Source: Gamsiella multidivaricata (taxonomy: Eukaryota > Mortierellomycota > Mortierellomycetes > Mortierellales > Mortierellaceae). Taken from it: a DNA stretch of 64,000 bases. The stretch covers positions 124,001 through 188,000 of the forward strand of contig NW_026251715.1 of NCBI RefSeq assembly GCF_025024155.1, written 5' to 3'. The translations under genes were made by a program, and so were the position numbers. Within the stretch, counting starts at the first letter, position 1, and the number at the start of each line of letters is the position of its first letter. Below the pieces are notes generated by a model. The model saw nothing but the letters and a program-made list of their open reading frames with translations. It did not search any database and was not told the DNA's origin. Below are positions 12,804-24,824 of the stretch, piece by piece.

Positions 12804-15800
12804 TCACATCATGTCTAGCCTTGAGTCCCTGTTCAAAAAATTCCAAAGGGTTTGTGCGGGACCCTCACCGATGAGGGAATCAAGCTTGGCAATGTCCATC
12901 TCAGCAAGTTCCCGGATACTTTCTACGTTGTTCATAACATGCTTGTAGTTCTTGGATGTGATCCCAGGCAAACTACGAAGAATATCTTGCGGTGTCAGAT
13001 TGAACGCGCTCTCGATCTCTTGCTCTGAATCAACGCCCACCGCTTGTGCTTTCAGTACATCCGGTTCATCCTCTGATCTCTAGAATGTTTAAAATAAAAA
13101 TCACTTCAGTAAACAGTGGCCCCATGGTGCTTTGTTAGAGAAGAATATTAGTATTGCATAGGATCGATACCTTCAAATCCTCGAATATCTCTACCGTCGC
13201 ATAGACTGAAGAGGACCAAATCAATCTCAGCGTTGGAAATGCGATGGTCAACAAAACTAGCTTTGAAGACAGCTCTGTGATTGAAATATCTGTTCTGATT
13301 TCTGACTTGTCCTATTGTATTGAGATCAAAGTTCAGTTTATGACCGATTCAGACAAGCTAAAGAGTTGCCGATTCCCATTGAAGTTAAGCTCATACCTGT
13401 AATGAAAACGATTTGTCCTCATCAAATTCGATTAAAAGCACCGGTTGACTGTAATGAACTGTCATTGCTTCCACTTGGGTATATCTAGAATATGCGATAT
13501 AATAATATAACAACAGCCCCATCAATACCACGAACAGAAATAGACATAAAGGACATAAATAATAAACGATGACCTACAATCTTCCAGAGGCAAAGGAACT
13601 GATCAAATCCGAGATACTCTTTCTCTCGACACAAATATTGGGGGACAGAACATAGTCGCCAACGGTGATTGTGCATGGCTCAAGCAGCATTCCCTGAGAG
13701 TGGAGAATCGAGGGCAAAGAACTCCTGAATTCTCGCGAGTCCACGACGATCCTGGGTAGTGGACGATCTTCGCCCGCTTTTCCGCCTCCGGCAATTCGGG
13801 TATGGATATTCCTGAGCAGCGACTGATCCTGCACCTGCTTCGCCTGGATGTCTCCTATCGGTAACACCATCATCTATTGGCCAGTAGCAAAGCCATCGGA
13901 ACAATTAGATATCACAGATGCAAGCCTCTTTTCACTCTCTAATAGTTTAATAGTTTATGGACTTACCGATTTGTCACGGATCAATTTTGTAAACGCGTCC
14001 TTTTCTCTACGGAGTGCGCTCAGGTAGAGTTGCTCCTCAACAGAGTTGTCATACACCGTGAAATAGACGCGAACCTGCTTCCCAGGATTGCACGCCTTGT
14101 ACACCTCGACGCATCGTACAAATGTCGCATCCGGGTCGTACATGATAATAAACCGTGGTTTAATGCTCTCCAGCAATCTCGAGTCGGACTCGCCAGCGTA
14201 GCTATGCACGACAACCAAACTGTTGGCTTCGACAAGACCAAAATAGTCTGTGAAATCGTCCATCTCCTCGAGGTCATGGTCATACACGTACGCATTCGAC
14301 ACTGGGTGTTCTTGGGTAGCCTGGATACTGATGCGGACAAAAATAAACATTAGGGACGGTTTTGCAAACTAGGATCAGTAAGTAGCGCCTGTAGCTCAAT
14401 GATACACCATATTCTTACAATGTCGCAATAACTTCCGCTTCCTTTTCAAATGAGGTGGCCGAGTGCTTTGCTACAGGTGCCATCATATTGCCGCCGCCTC
14501 GGACGCGTCGACGCTTAGTCGGTGGTGGGCGGCGGATTGATGAAGAGACATGGTTCACTAATATAAGAGCCATCCTTAGTTAGTCATGACAGAGTGTGCC
14601 ATAAATAATCTTAGTTTGAGGGATCGTAACTATTACCGGTCGATGAGGATGTTGCAGGTGTAGCGGGCTTTTTGTTGACGACGTTATCCTTGAAATGCTT
14701 CATGTTGGATTTCCAGCGAAGGTATCCATGTAACAAATCTCTCATCAGTGGTTTCCCCCTTGTTGAGGTGGCTGTCTTTGGCGTCGATAGGTATCGCCTC
14801 AGCTGTGTACATGTCCTCTGATCCTGTGCCATAATGAGAACAGTATCCGACCCTGTAAATATTAAAATAAAAATATTCTTAGCAAGTAGGCAGTGAACAA
14901 CATGAATGTAAATGTAGCCAAGAAGAGGCCTACCTTCTGGCTGCGGAGCATGATGCATTTCCAGCTCCACTTCATCCATAATGTCGGATAGTACATTCCA
15001 CTTGGGCAGTTCCTCCAGAATCGGTCTCATATTCGGGAGCATATTTGGATCGTCAGGGTCTTTGTATCCTGCCTGGTGAAGGAATACCCGGGATTTCGCC
15101 GTCTACATGTAACAGCATAGCGGTGTCAACGAAGCAATATACCTAACGTACTATGCAATGTCTTAAATATGCCCTTACAGAGTAAATCTTGTCCGCAGGG
15201 TCAGTTAAGAGCCAGTAGCTGCTCGAAGATGGATTATGGGACGCCAATATCGTCTCGAGATAAAGATTGAAGTTCACGCTGTCGTACGATACTAAGTACG
15301 CCAAAAGATTGCGCAGGATTTTCAGATCCCCCACGAGTTGCTTTGTCTTCGAACTGACACGGTGCCAAATAGGATCCAGCTGTCTCCTAATAATGACATC
15401 AAAAGATTTGAACATTGCCTTTTCCACCGTGAAGTCGTCAATGTCGATCTCGATCTTGAAAAGAAATATCCGGATATCAGTGCTTGACCTTCGTAACCTT
15501 CCATACAGTGTTCAAAAGAGAGGAGTACGTACTGCTGAACTAGACCGACGTAGCTCTTGTAGGCAGACATCCATACACTCAATGATAGCTGCCTGGATCG
15601 TCTTCATAGCCTTTGTCATCGGCTGTCTGATTTCGACTACGTCTGCTGCATGCGACTCCAAACTCTCTGTCACCGTAACATGAAATCTACAAAATACCAA
15701 CATACGTGAAGGTCAGCGCTCGACTTCGAAGGGTCATATTCGTTGGTCATCATTAATATCGTTATACGGAGACATGCCTTGGCCACAGGTTCACTTTTCG

Positions 15801-16427
15801 AAGGTAGAGTAATTTCAATGTCTTTTCCAAGGTTGCGAAGCCCATCGAAAACGTCTCTGGCTGATCACTGAACGCCTTGACGAATCCTTCTGAATTGTCC
15901 TGTCGAAAGAGCCGGAGAATGAACGCCTCCGTGGACGTGGCTGTCACCCTAGCATGTAGCGACAATCGCATATGAGAGAAGTGCCATTGAGGCTCACGCT
16001 ACTCGAATAAATGTTCAATTAGGGGCTATTACCTATGGGCATTGGCAACGAGTATACCTGTCACCAAATGCACTGGGATTCGGCCTGTCAACAGGTCCAT
16101 GACAAGGATGCGAGACGTAATGGCCATCACGCCTCCATAGCGATATAATTCGCTGCGGTCTGCGAGACTCTGTTCGCTGTTAATACTTCGGAAGTATACT
16201 CCACCCTGTCCGAGGCTGGTAGAGCGCAGAAGGTCGTCCCTAAGGGTAGCTTGTTCTTCAGTATTAGTGTTGATAAGAAGAACGAGGTTTTGTGGTTGTG
16301 AATATATCTGGAGGAATGCGCCGAGGATGCTTTTGAGACCCAGTCCCTTGGCCATAATAAGCAAAGCATCCTCCGCAACAAGTTCTGCCACGATTTCCTT
16401 TTGGAATGCAAGAGGTAGCGCCGACAT
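12804..16427 (-). CDS. RAD1: XPF/Rad1 structure-specific DNA endonuclease subunit
   Basis: Catalytic subunit of the XPF-ERCC1 (Rad1-Rad10) 5'-flap/bubble endonuclease of nucleotide excision repair and recombination, acting in the nucleus. The ATG at 16427 opens a helicase-like domain (QKEIVAELVAEDALLIMAKGLG). Conserved blocks continue through many short exons: the LVTGILVANAHR motif near 16050, the WPRFHVTV block (15780-15660), a central helical region (15430-14620), and the SF2-like VVVHSYAGESDSRLLESIKP block (about 14200). The ERCC4 nuclease (13760-13570) carries VDSREFR, GDYVLSP and the active-site VERKSISDL. A tandem helix-hairpin-helix domain at the C-terminus (LPGITSKNYKHVM, about 12975-12930) binds the partner. 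The catalytic residues appear intact. The gene sits between two other minus-strand genes with spacers under 180 bp. Exon edges are only partly resolved, but the identity is secure. Confidence 0.92.
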
Positions 16428-16554
16428 GATCGCAGTTTGGAATGGACAAAGGCAAAAGACGAATCGCAGACGAATGAAGTTGACGTACTCTTTTCAACTC
16501 ATATTTTCGGTGGCAAAATGTGTCCAATTTATTTTGTAGTGGGTATCGTTGAGC

Positions 16555-17998
16555 CTATGAAGCTGCTGCTGCCGGCTCCTCTAACGAATTGCCAGACGAA
16601 ACTCGATTGATATAATCCGATAGGTGAGCAGCCTCTGGTGTCTGCTGGGACATGGGTCGGCCACTGAACAGCGCGTCGGAAACAATGTCCGTTGTGAGAT
16701 CTGATAGCCTATGGACACATGAGTAGCGAGGTATGCGATATCAGTCAGCGTAGGATCGTAAAATAGCGAGTGCAAACACATACGCCAAATATCAAAATCG
16801 TACCAGGCCTGCAGCTCGATAGGAAGGCGAGGCTCTTCAGACATATTGGAAGTCTCTTTGAGTGCATCGAAGTTCTCCTCCACACGAGCCTTGTATTTTT
16901 TCGAAAACTGCGGCCCTGCTTGATTGATACATTGCTATTTAGACGAGCAACAAAGGGTTAAAAACAGATGTACAGAGTCAATTTGATACACTACTGAAAT
17001 AACGGCGAAATTGAACTCACATAAAGCAAGGCAACTTGGTGTGCAATGAACTTGTGATTTGATAGCCGCAAGTCATTCTGGAGCTGCAGTGCGATCGACA
17101 CAAGTTGGTTGATAGTTGCCATTTGACGGAAATGAGCTATATATTTATAGTTGAAAGAAAATGTTATGGATCAAATGTTGAGGAGGCAGCTTAAAGCCGA
17201 ATGAAGACATGGCGGACGCAACGCTACCTTCAATAAAGCTACCGCCTGGCAGGATTGGGTCGATACCGAGGTACTCTGAGGACTTCGGAAACATTTCCGC
17301 GAGTCCAGTTCTGATCATGTATCTCTATTTGAAGAGAAGGGTTAGTGTGTCATTAGGCAAAACGTTTGGCGGGATGCCACTACTTTGAGGTTACAGCAGT
17401 AATTTTCTGCGTCCTAGAACATCCTCGTTCTCACCTGTAGCATCATACGCCCTGATGTGTTCTCGAGTCGATTTGCCTGCCCATTGTCCACCTCGTATGT
17501 ATACAGTGTCTGCTCAAGATGCGCAATTGTTTTAGTTAACTCGGCGCTTGTCTCTTCGTGCTATCGCAAGTAGTTCGTTGATTGAAATGAAGCTGTTAAT
17601 TTTAATACTACTAAGGAAATTATGTAGACCAGGCTTCCTTCTCAATACTTGATGATGTGCAGTCAGTCTTCGAAGACGGCTTACCTTGCCCACAGCTTCG
17701 ATCCTAGCGACAAACATCTCAATACGACTCAGCTCGTTCAACATCTGAAGACCGAGACGCTTGTGCCTGTTGGCGGAGTTGGGATGGATAGGATTACGGA
17801 TGTGGATAGGCACTGTAGGAGGTACAAGCAGAGAGCCATTGACCGTCAGTCGTCAATGTTGCACCTTGGATAGATCGCAATATCTCTGAAGCAATTGGCC
17901 CTGATAGGAAGCAGAAGGTGGAGAAAACGAGGCGTGATACCTTCATGTATCTCTGTCAACTTTGTCAGATTGACCAGGGGAGGTGACTCCAGAATCAT
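16555..17998 (-). CDS. Conserved-looking helical protein of unknown function (277 aa)
   Basis: I do not recognise this protein. Seven exons join cleanly in frame: 17998-17941, 17812-17685, 17560-17435, 17324-17228, 17136-17021, 16934-16780 and 16708-16555. Six phase-consistent introns make it a real gene. The first in-frame ATG is 17998; only a TTG lies further back. It is mostly amphipathic helix, with a likely coiled coil around QMLNELSRIEMFVARIEAVG and AELTKTIAHLEQTLYTYEVD (residues about 40-85). A conserved-looking block follows, LQNDLRLSNHKFIAHQVALL (about 155-175), then an acidic-aromatic segment (AWYDFDIW). The tail is Ser/Glu/Ala-rich. There is no signal peptide or membrane span. It shares a 185-bp divergent promoter with VID27. 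A small adaptor or complex subunit would fit, but this is a guess. Confidence 0.75.
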
Positions 17999-18183
17999 GG
18001 TTTTCTTGTCGAAAGCGATGCGCTGAATGATGAGGAAGCGAAAGGGGGTAACGAGAAAGGGCAAAAGGGGTAGGCAGCCTGGCGTGAAGTGGTGACGGTG
18101 AACTTAAACCGAGCATACATTTGTTAAGCTGAACAAGCAGAGTCACCGCAGCACCTCTTGCCTTCCTACCATACATTCTCACC
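17999..18183. promoter_or_regulatory. Short shared divergent promoter
   Basis: The two start codons, 17998 on the minus strand and 18184 on the plus strand, face away from each other across only 185 bp. This interval must hold both core promoters and both 5' leaders. No TATA box is obvious in it. Confidence 0.6.
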
Positions 18184-21100
18184 ATGAACGTCTTCAAGTC
18201 TCTCGGAAAACTCATCTGGGGAGATTCATCCAACCCGGAGCTGGTCCAGATTTCCTCAGGACAGTTTTACATTTACAAATCCACCGGAGTACGCCAGCGC
18301 ACTAGGGAGTGCATGTAAGTTCTCACCCACGCGCGATAGCGAACAGCTCGGTATAACACGCGAAGTAGACACTCATGCATACCTCTGCTTTATGTTCACC
18401 TACAACAGCTATATCGACTCCATGGCAACTATACGCCGCACTTCGCAGCCTTTCCAATTTGTCCTCGCCATTAGCCGCGTCTTTGAGGAGGGGGAGGAGA
18501 CCCTCCAAGAGGAAGAACAAGAACGTATGCCTGAATCGTCGCTTAGATGGCCAAAAATGTCTTAATATCGGTCATTGGAAGAGCATAAACTAATGGCCCT
18601 CGCCTTCATTTCCTTGGGCATGAAACATAGTGGAAGACGAAAAGATCTTTTTGATTGACGCAGGAATGAGGTTCAAGAAGGGCGTTTCCACAGGAGCAAC
18701 CGCTTTTACCTGGCAAGGTCTTTCATCAGTAAGTGATCTACAAGTTATGCAACCATCAATTTTAGGTTCTTGGCAAACAAAAAGCAGTGGCGTCATAATT
18801 GACCACATTCATGTTTATATTTCTTGGTTTTTAGGAGGACGCAGGAGTGGAGTACGAGTTCGTTTGCGATGATGAGACAACCGTATTCACCGCAAACAAC
18901 TTTGAGATCACCATGTACCAGTGCATGTACGAGCGCAAGCACCAGAAATCACACTTTTCTGCAGAGGAGGAGGACATTCTGAAGTTCCAGATCTCGTAAG
19001 GCCGATCAACATTTGACGTGTCTGCAAACTTGCCGCGCCTCCAGGGTTCTTTCATGTTTTGCTTACTTAACAACAATTGCACCTTTCCAAATATAGTTCC
19101 GGCGCCAATGATTCAACTTCACCCTCAACATCCCATTCAGCCGCATCTTCGAAAACAACTGCCAAAGGAGCATCAAAATATCCTATAAAGAAGGAGCAGA
19201 GGGAGCCTGCCGTTAAGGCGGAAGAGCGGGACCAGGGCATTGAAAAACCAGCTCTTCGCGACATTCCCACAACATACGATGGTGTGGCTGAGACTGTGGG
19301 AGAGCTGAATCTTTTTGACCCCAGGACAAACCTATTCATGGCTCAGGCTGATAAAGTGCGCTGTCAGCTTTTGCGTACAGCGAAATATACCTGTAAGATT
19401 TGCAAATCGCTCGAAGATTTTTGTTTCTCATTTGACAAGGACTACTGACCACTAACTTGCTTTTGATCTATAGACTGGCTTGTCGTCCTCGACAGTGCCG
19501 GCAAGCAGCAGCTCGCACAGCCTCTGGAGCCAAGGATGAACCCTGTGTTCAGTTCTGTAAGGATTTGGTTTCTTTTTCGTGTAACGCGTATCCCGCATTT
19601 TCGCACGACAACAGTTACTGATTTTTTTTCCATGCCCTCTAGACACATCGCTCGTTTATCTGGAATTACTTTGACGAGCAGCACAACGTCTTTTCATGGC
19701 TTATCCGCTTCCCTACTGAGGCTGCTCTGAGCGAGTTCCAGGGCGTCTTTGGCGAGTGTATGTACGAGGCCCTGAACCAGCAGGCGTGGGCAAAGGTTTC
19801 GGTAAGTGTTTCATATTTCTGGGATCTCAATTTTTGACGAAACAACCTGTGTATGGATATTAACCATTTAATTTCGGATGCAATATAGTCCGAGGACCAA
19901 GAATACATGATTAAGACTTACCAGGACGATGTCGACATGACCGAGGACGAGGCTCGTGAAGAGGAGGTCGAGGACGAGGGTAGCGAAGAAAATTCTGATG
20001 GTGAGTACGATGAGGATGAATATGACGAAGATGATGATGAAGAGGAAGAGGAAGAGCAGGATGGATTCAAACAGGATACGGCCCGGAACAGTCAGCTCGC
20101 TGTCGGCTTCAAGGATCGCTCATTTGTCGTTCGTGGAAACAAGATCGGAGTGTTCAAGCATACTGATCGCGACGGCTTGGATTTTGCGACGACGATCAAA
20201 AATATCAGTAATTCCAAGGGCCGAGAAATCAAGCCCACTCGTGTAGGTGCCTTCCTTAAGATCTTTGAATATTCTAATTTGTGAACCGCCCACTTGACTA
20301 CAGTACTTACTACTTTGCGCTCTTATTTTTATGGTTCATAGGTTGTTTTGCATGAGCAGGACAGGTCTATGGTGATGTTGGACCCCGAGGATCTGAACAC
20401 TGCGTACAAGATGGATCTCGAGTACGGAAAGATTGTCGAGGAGTGGAACATGCCTGGAACTTCAGGCGTGTTGAACCTTATCGGCGACTCGAAGTACTCG
20501 CATTTGACGGACAATAAAACCATGGTCGGACACTCTCACAACGCCATGTTCCGTGTCGATCCTCGTCTCTCTGGATCCAAGATTGCACAAACCGAACTCA
20601 AGCAATATGCCAAGGGCAACGATTTCACTTGCCTTACAACAACCGATAATGGGTCAGTTGCCATGGCAGGATCGAAGGGAGAGATCAAGTTGTTCAATGT
20701 CATTGGCAAGAACGCAAAGACTGCTTTGCCTGGCATGGGCGATCCTATCATCGGTATCGATGTTACCGGTAATGGTCGATATATCATTGCTACCTGCAAG
20801 ACATACCTAATGTTGATTGATGTCCTTAATTCGGAGAACAAGAAGCTTGGATTTGACGCCAGCTTTCCCGCCAAGGGCAAGGTACTAGCATGTCTGTCTT
20901 GGCACGCCTATCCCTTTGTGTTATCGACGCATGACAGCATGTTACTGATAGCTTGCTTTGATTTTTTTTAGCCCAAGTGCATTAAGCTGCACCTGAAACC
21001 CGAACATGTTGCTGCCATGAAGCAGGCTGTTTCGTTTACGCCCGCCCGATTCAACACGGGCGTGAACGAGGAGGAAAAGACGATTGTGACAAGTACCGGG

Positions 21101-21386
21101 CCATATGTCATTACTTGGAACTTCCGCCGCGTCAAGAACGGACACTACGAGTACCAGATGAAACAGTATGCGGACGATGTCGTCGCAGACAACTTCAAGT
21201 TTGGTCAGGACCGCCAGATCGTTGTTGCCTTGCCGCACGATGTCACGGCGTTCTCCAAGCGCAACATGACGAGCCCTGCAGAAACACTGAAGGTGAGTAT
21301 TTGAAGATGATGGATGCACATATGCCAGCCCTTGTTTTAGCATTAACGTCGCTTGTTGCTATTGATAGGCTCCGAGAAACAAGTAA
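18184..21386 (+). CDS. VID27: VID27 family WD40-like protein
   Basis: Homologue of yeast Vid27, linked to vacuolar import and degradation of fructose-1,6-bisphosphatase; its biochemical activity is not established. The ATG at 18184 begins MNVFKSLGKLIWGDSSNPEL. A PH-like N-terminal domain spans 18184-19000 (SGQFYIYKS, DETTVFTANNFEITMYQC). A middle region holds a Ser/Lys-rich linker and DPRTNLFM. After a very acidic run (19919-20064, Glu/Asp only with few breaks) comes the Vid27 C-terminal propeller (GFKDRSFVVRGNKIGVFKH, LDPEDLNTAYKMDLEYGKIV, GSKGEIKLFN, TGNGRYIIATCKTYLMLID). The last exon is tiny: splicing 21295 to about 21369 gives the C-terminal KAPRNK and stop at 21386. About ten exons are inferred. 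The acidic insert is usual for the family. Confidence 0.9.
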
Positions 21387-21492
21387 AACTGCGTAGTAGT
21401 CTATAACATTGATCATAATAAAAGACAGCCCCTTCCTCTGAGGTTAAAATTGGCGTCGCCAGACCATACAACAAATAAACTTTTTTTATTCG

Positions 21493-22140
21493 TTATGATA
21501 TTCCCAGGATCAGTTGCTTGGACCTCACATGGATCAGTAGAATTTTATCATTTTGTTCCGAGAGTCCGACTTGACTCTGCACCATTGGCAGGAGCCTTTG
21601 TTTTTTATGATGATGGGTAGATGCCAGCGAACGATACTGAGGCCTTCTTTCTCTGGATAGGGCCCATGTTTTCCTTGCCCTTGTTGTGTGATCGCTCGTG
21701 TCCATCGTTGTTGAGTACCGGCTCGCGTTTGCCGTTGTTTCCCACCATAAGCGCATGGTGCAGAAGCTGAGGGACAAGGTCAAGGCGAAAAGCATAATGT
21801 ATGCATTGATGATCGCGGTGTCCCATAGCCAGAGGAAAAGAGAGAACCAGTTTCTGAGCGTGCACATCTGCACCGTGTAGTACTGTTGAAGTTGATCCAC
21901 TATATCGACACTGGCCAAATACCGGCTGTTGTCATCAATCACGCGAGGCATGAAGACATCTTTGCGCCGAATATTTGAACCATTGGTACTCGTGATTCTT
22001 GGCCTGCTGCGCTGTGTAAGCACGAAGCAGTCGGGGTTGTCGATTCCGTGAATAGCTGTAGGCATGTTTACGAGATCGTTGTCAATCCACACCATTACAA
22101 AGACGTCCTGAACAACGACGGCGCGCTTCTCATTCTAATC
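21493..22140 (-). pseudogene. Decayed piggyBac-type transposase fragment
   Basis: The minus strand encodes the C-terminal half of a DDE_Tnp_1_7 (piggyBac) transposase. A conserved W-x-D-N block (VWIDNDLVNMPTAIHG) is followed by YLASVDIVDQLQQYYTVQ, then LFLWLWDTAIINAYIM, the usual order of motifs in this family. A stop codon interrupts the frame just upstream (about 22135, after AKMD). The Cys-rich end (CQWC) lies in a different frame from the body, so there is at least one frameshift. No N-terminal half or intact terminal inverted repeats were found. It lies in the 946 bp between the VID27 stop (21386) and the TERT start (22333), so it is a relic left in an intergenic spacer. It is not a functional gene. 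Confidence 0.8.
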
Positions 22141-22332
22141 CATCTTGGCAACGCGTCCGGGAACAAAGAAAAATAATTGTAACTTGACCAAGTGCGGCTA
22201 ATGGAGATGAGGGGAATCTTCGAATGGCGATGGTCCATAGAAAACAGCTAGCTAAAAGTGGAGAAAAAGAAGAGACAATCGTCAAATGGACCTAAACGCG
22301 AATTCTTTGTCGATGCATCAAACAGGTACCAA

Positions 22333-24793
22333 ATGTCAAGATCACAGGACGCCATCGAGAATGCGGTTCTTCTCACACTGTTCCCGGACCTATGTCGACT
22401 CGGCGACTATCTGGAGAGACATTTGCAAGAGAGCTTGAGAATCGTCCAAGAGGACGATTCGCCAGAGTACAAAGAGCTCCTCCAAAGCACACTCGTTGCC
22501 GTCAACGGCACCAATTTGGCCACAGGTGAGAAACCTGGTCCTGTCAAACCATTCCCCGCAACAAGTAAACCAACTCTGGAGGGCAGCCAGAATGATGTAC
22601 GTGCTTCTGTATCGCGTTTGAACGAGCAATGGTTGGCATGCGTTGAATAAAACAAGTCAGCTTCAGTGTATTCATCTTATGTCTTTCCAGGTTGTGGATT
22701 TGGCCATAGAGCAGACATGTCCGAGGTCTCGAACCTGGTTCAACGAACCGTTTAATATCCTCGCTGCCGGGTACACGAACGTTAGTGACGCCAACTGTAT
22801 TCGTGTATGCCCAATTCCAATTGCAGAATCTGATACATGTTTTCATGTCCACAAATCAGTCGAAGAAGACCTACTGCCAGGGGTCAGAGAACCGATTTCC
22901 TAACACACTGGGGTCAATTGTGAGATCTTCTCTATGGGAAACATTGATGAGAAGGTTCGTATTCTTTGGAGTACTTGAATGTTGTCCGATGAAGATGCCG
23001 CCATATCTTATGCTGAGCTTGCACGCTATCGATCGTATAGGATCGGAGATGCAGCCATGCTGTATCTGTTGACCAACACATCCATGTTCGTCGCACTGCC
23101 GAACAATTGCTATTGCCAGATCACAGGTCATCCGATAAGCGAGCAGAGCATAGCAAAGCGACCATTGCAGAGGGATCTTCTCGCGTCGCTCTCCTCCCGG
23201 AAGAGACCAGCTTCTGCGACGTCGTCTTCCTCGCCACCTTCTTTAGTATCTCACTCCAACGACTCCTCAATCAGTAGCATTTCAGCAACCTCGCTGAATG
23301 TATCCAATTCCAAGATGAAAACCATGCACGTGTGTAAAAAGAGAAAAATCGAGAACAGGGTGTTGTTACCGGCAATCACTTTCAAACGAACAAGGATCTT
23401 TTATTTCAACCAGTATCATACTGCAAGCACTATGCTCCGTCATTTCTTATTATCCAATTGTAAGTTGCGACAGATCGACTGGGTTTGTACTTGATATCGC
23501 TGTGTTAGCCGTACTAACTAGGACCTTTTTTTTAAAAAAAGATGGCGCCATTATCGCTGTTCCTGGGGCCTCGCAACCAATGTCGACAGTGGACGCTCAA
23601 ATCATGCGAATGTTTCCCAGGCAGTACGGTCTCAACAACGTCTTTATCCAATGTGACACAGCCCGCTCGACTTCGCTGTTTGGAGTATACAACACGGCGG
23701 CCCCAATGGCGCCGGCAGCTAGCGCCAAGGTCCCTCGTCATCCATGGAGATTGCGCCAAATGAGGGAGCAGGTCGAAAAAATGCTAGAATTGAACAGCAT
23801 GTGCGCCTACAAGCTGTTGTTACAGTACTATTGTCCTGTAAAGGTAACGAACTCTTTCACTCGTTGATTTAATCGCAAAGACTTCTAAGTACGAGAAGGA
23901 TAGCTGATTAAAACGTTCGCTCGTAACAGGCAATTGATGAGCCTTCAGTAACCGTGGACACCTCGTCGGCTGCACTTTTGACATATCATTCTTCATTCGA
24001 CCAGGTACAATACGTTTCTTCGTTGCGGTTTTTATTTATTTTTGTATATTAATATTCCTTTGACCTCTAAGTATTCCAATTCTCCCTTGACTTGCTCCTC
24101 ATAGGTAACCTCGTTCGTCCATGCTGTCGTTAAAAAAGTCATTCCTCTCGCAATGTTTGGATCCCAGGAAAATCGAATAGTCATTTTGCGAGGTATTATT
24201 GCAAGACCTATTATACCATTGTCTGCCAATTAAAAATTGATTGGATGCAATGAGAATTGCATTTTGACGCTTCTTTTGTATCTTTAGCCATGACGCGCTT
24301 TATACGCCTACGAAAATTCGAGACCATGTCACTTCAATACGTGCTCCAAGGATTCAGAATGAGCGACTGCCAATGGCTTCAAGATACCCGGCTTCGGAAG
24401 CCAGATAGTCGCGTCCACCATACCCCGCCAACAGCTTCAGACAAACAACACGAGATCTTGCATGAATTCCTCTACTGGATGTTTGACGGGTTCTTGATAC
24501 CGTTGCTTCAGGTACGCTGTCGACAGAAATAATCTAGTACGCCTATCAGCTACGTAAGATCCGGCCATTGATTTCTTCCTTGCAGGCCAGCTTCTATATT
24601 ACAGACAGCTCATTCCAACGAAACAAGATTTTTTATTACCGTCATGAACTCTGGCAATTGATAACGAAGCCCGCAGTAGCCTCGATCCAAAAAGACATGT
24701 TTATTCAACTGGAACAGGTACGTGAGCATAAATAACTCTAGCCGCTTGCGTATCTCCTGGCAGCTACTGTTTTCGCAGGCCAACACTAATATC

Positions 24794-24824
<31 letters not shown>

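Noticed and set aside
22258..22332. Longer TERT N-terminus
   Set aside because: The frame is open but starts with GTG; no in-frame ATG lies before 22333, and the TEN-domain block follows 22333 directly.
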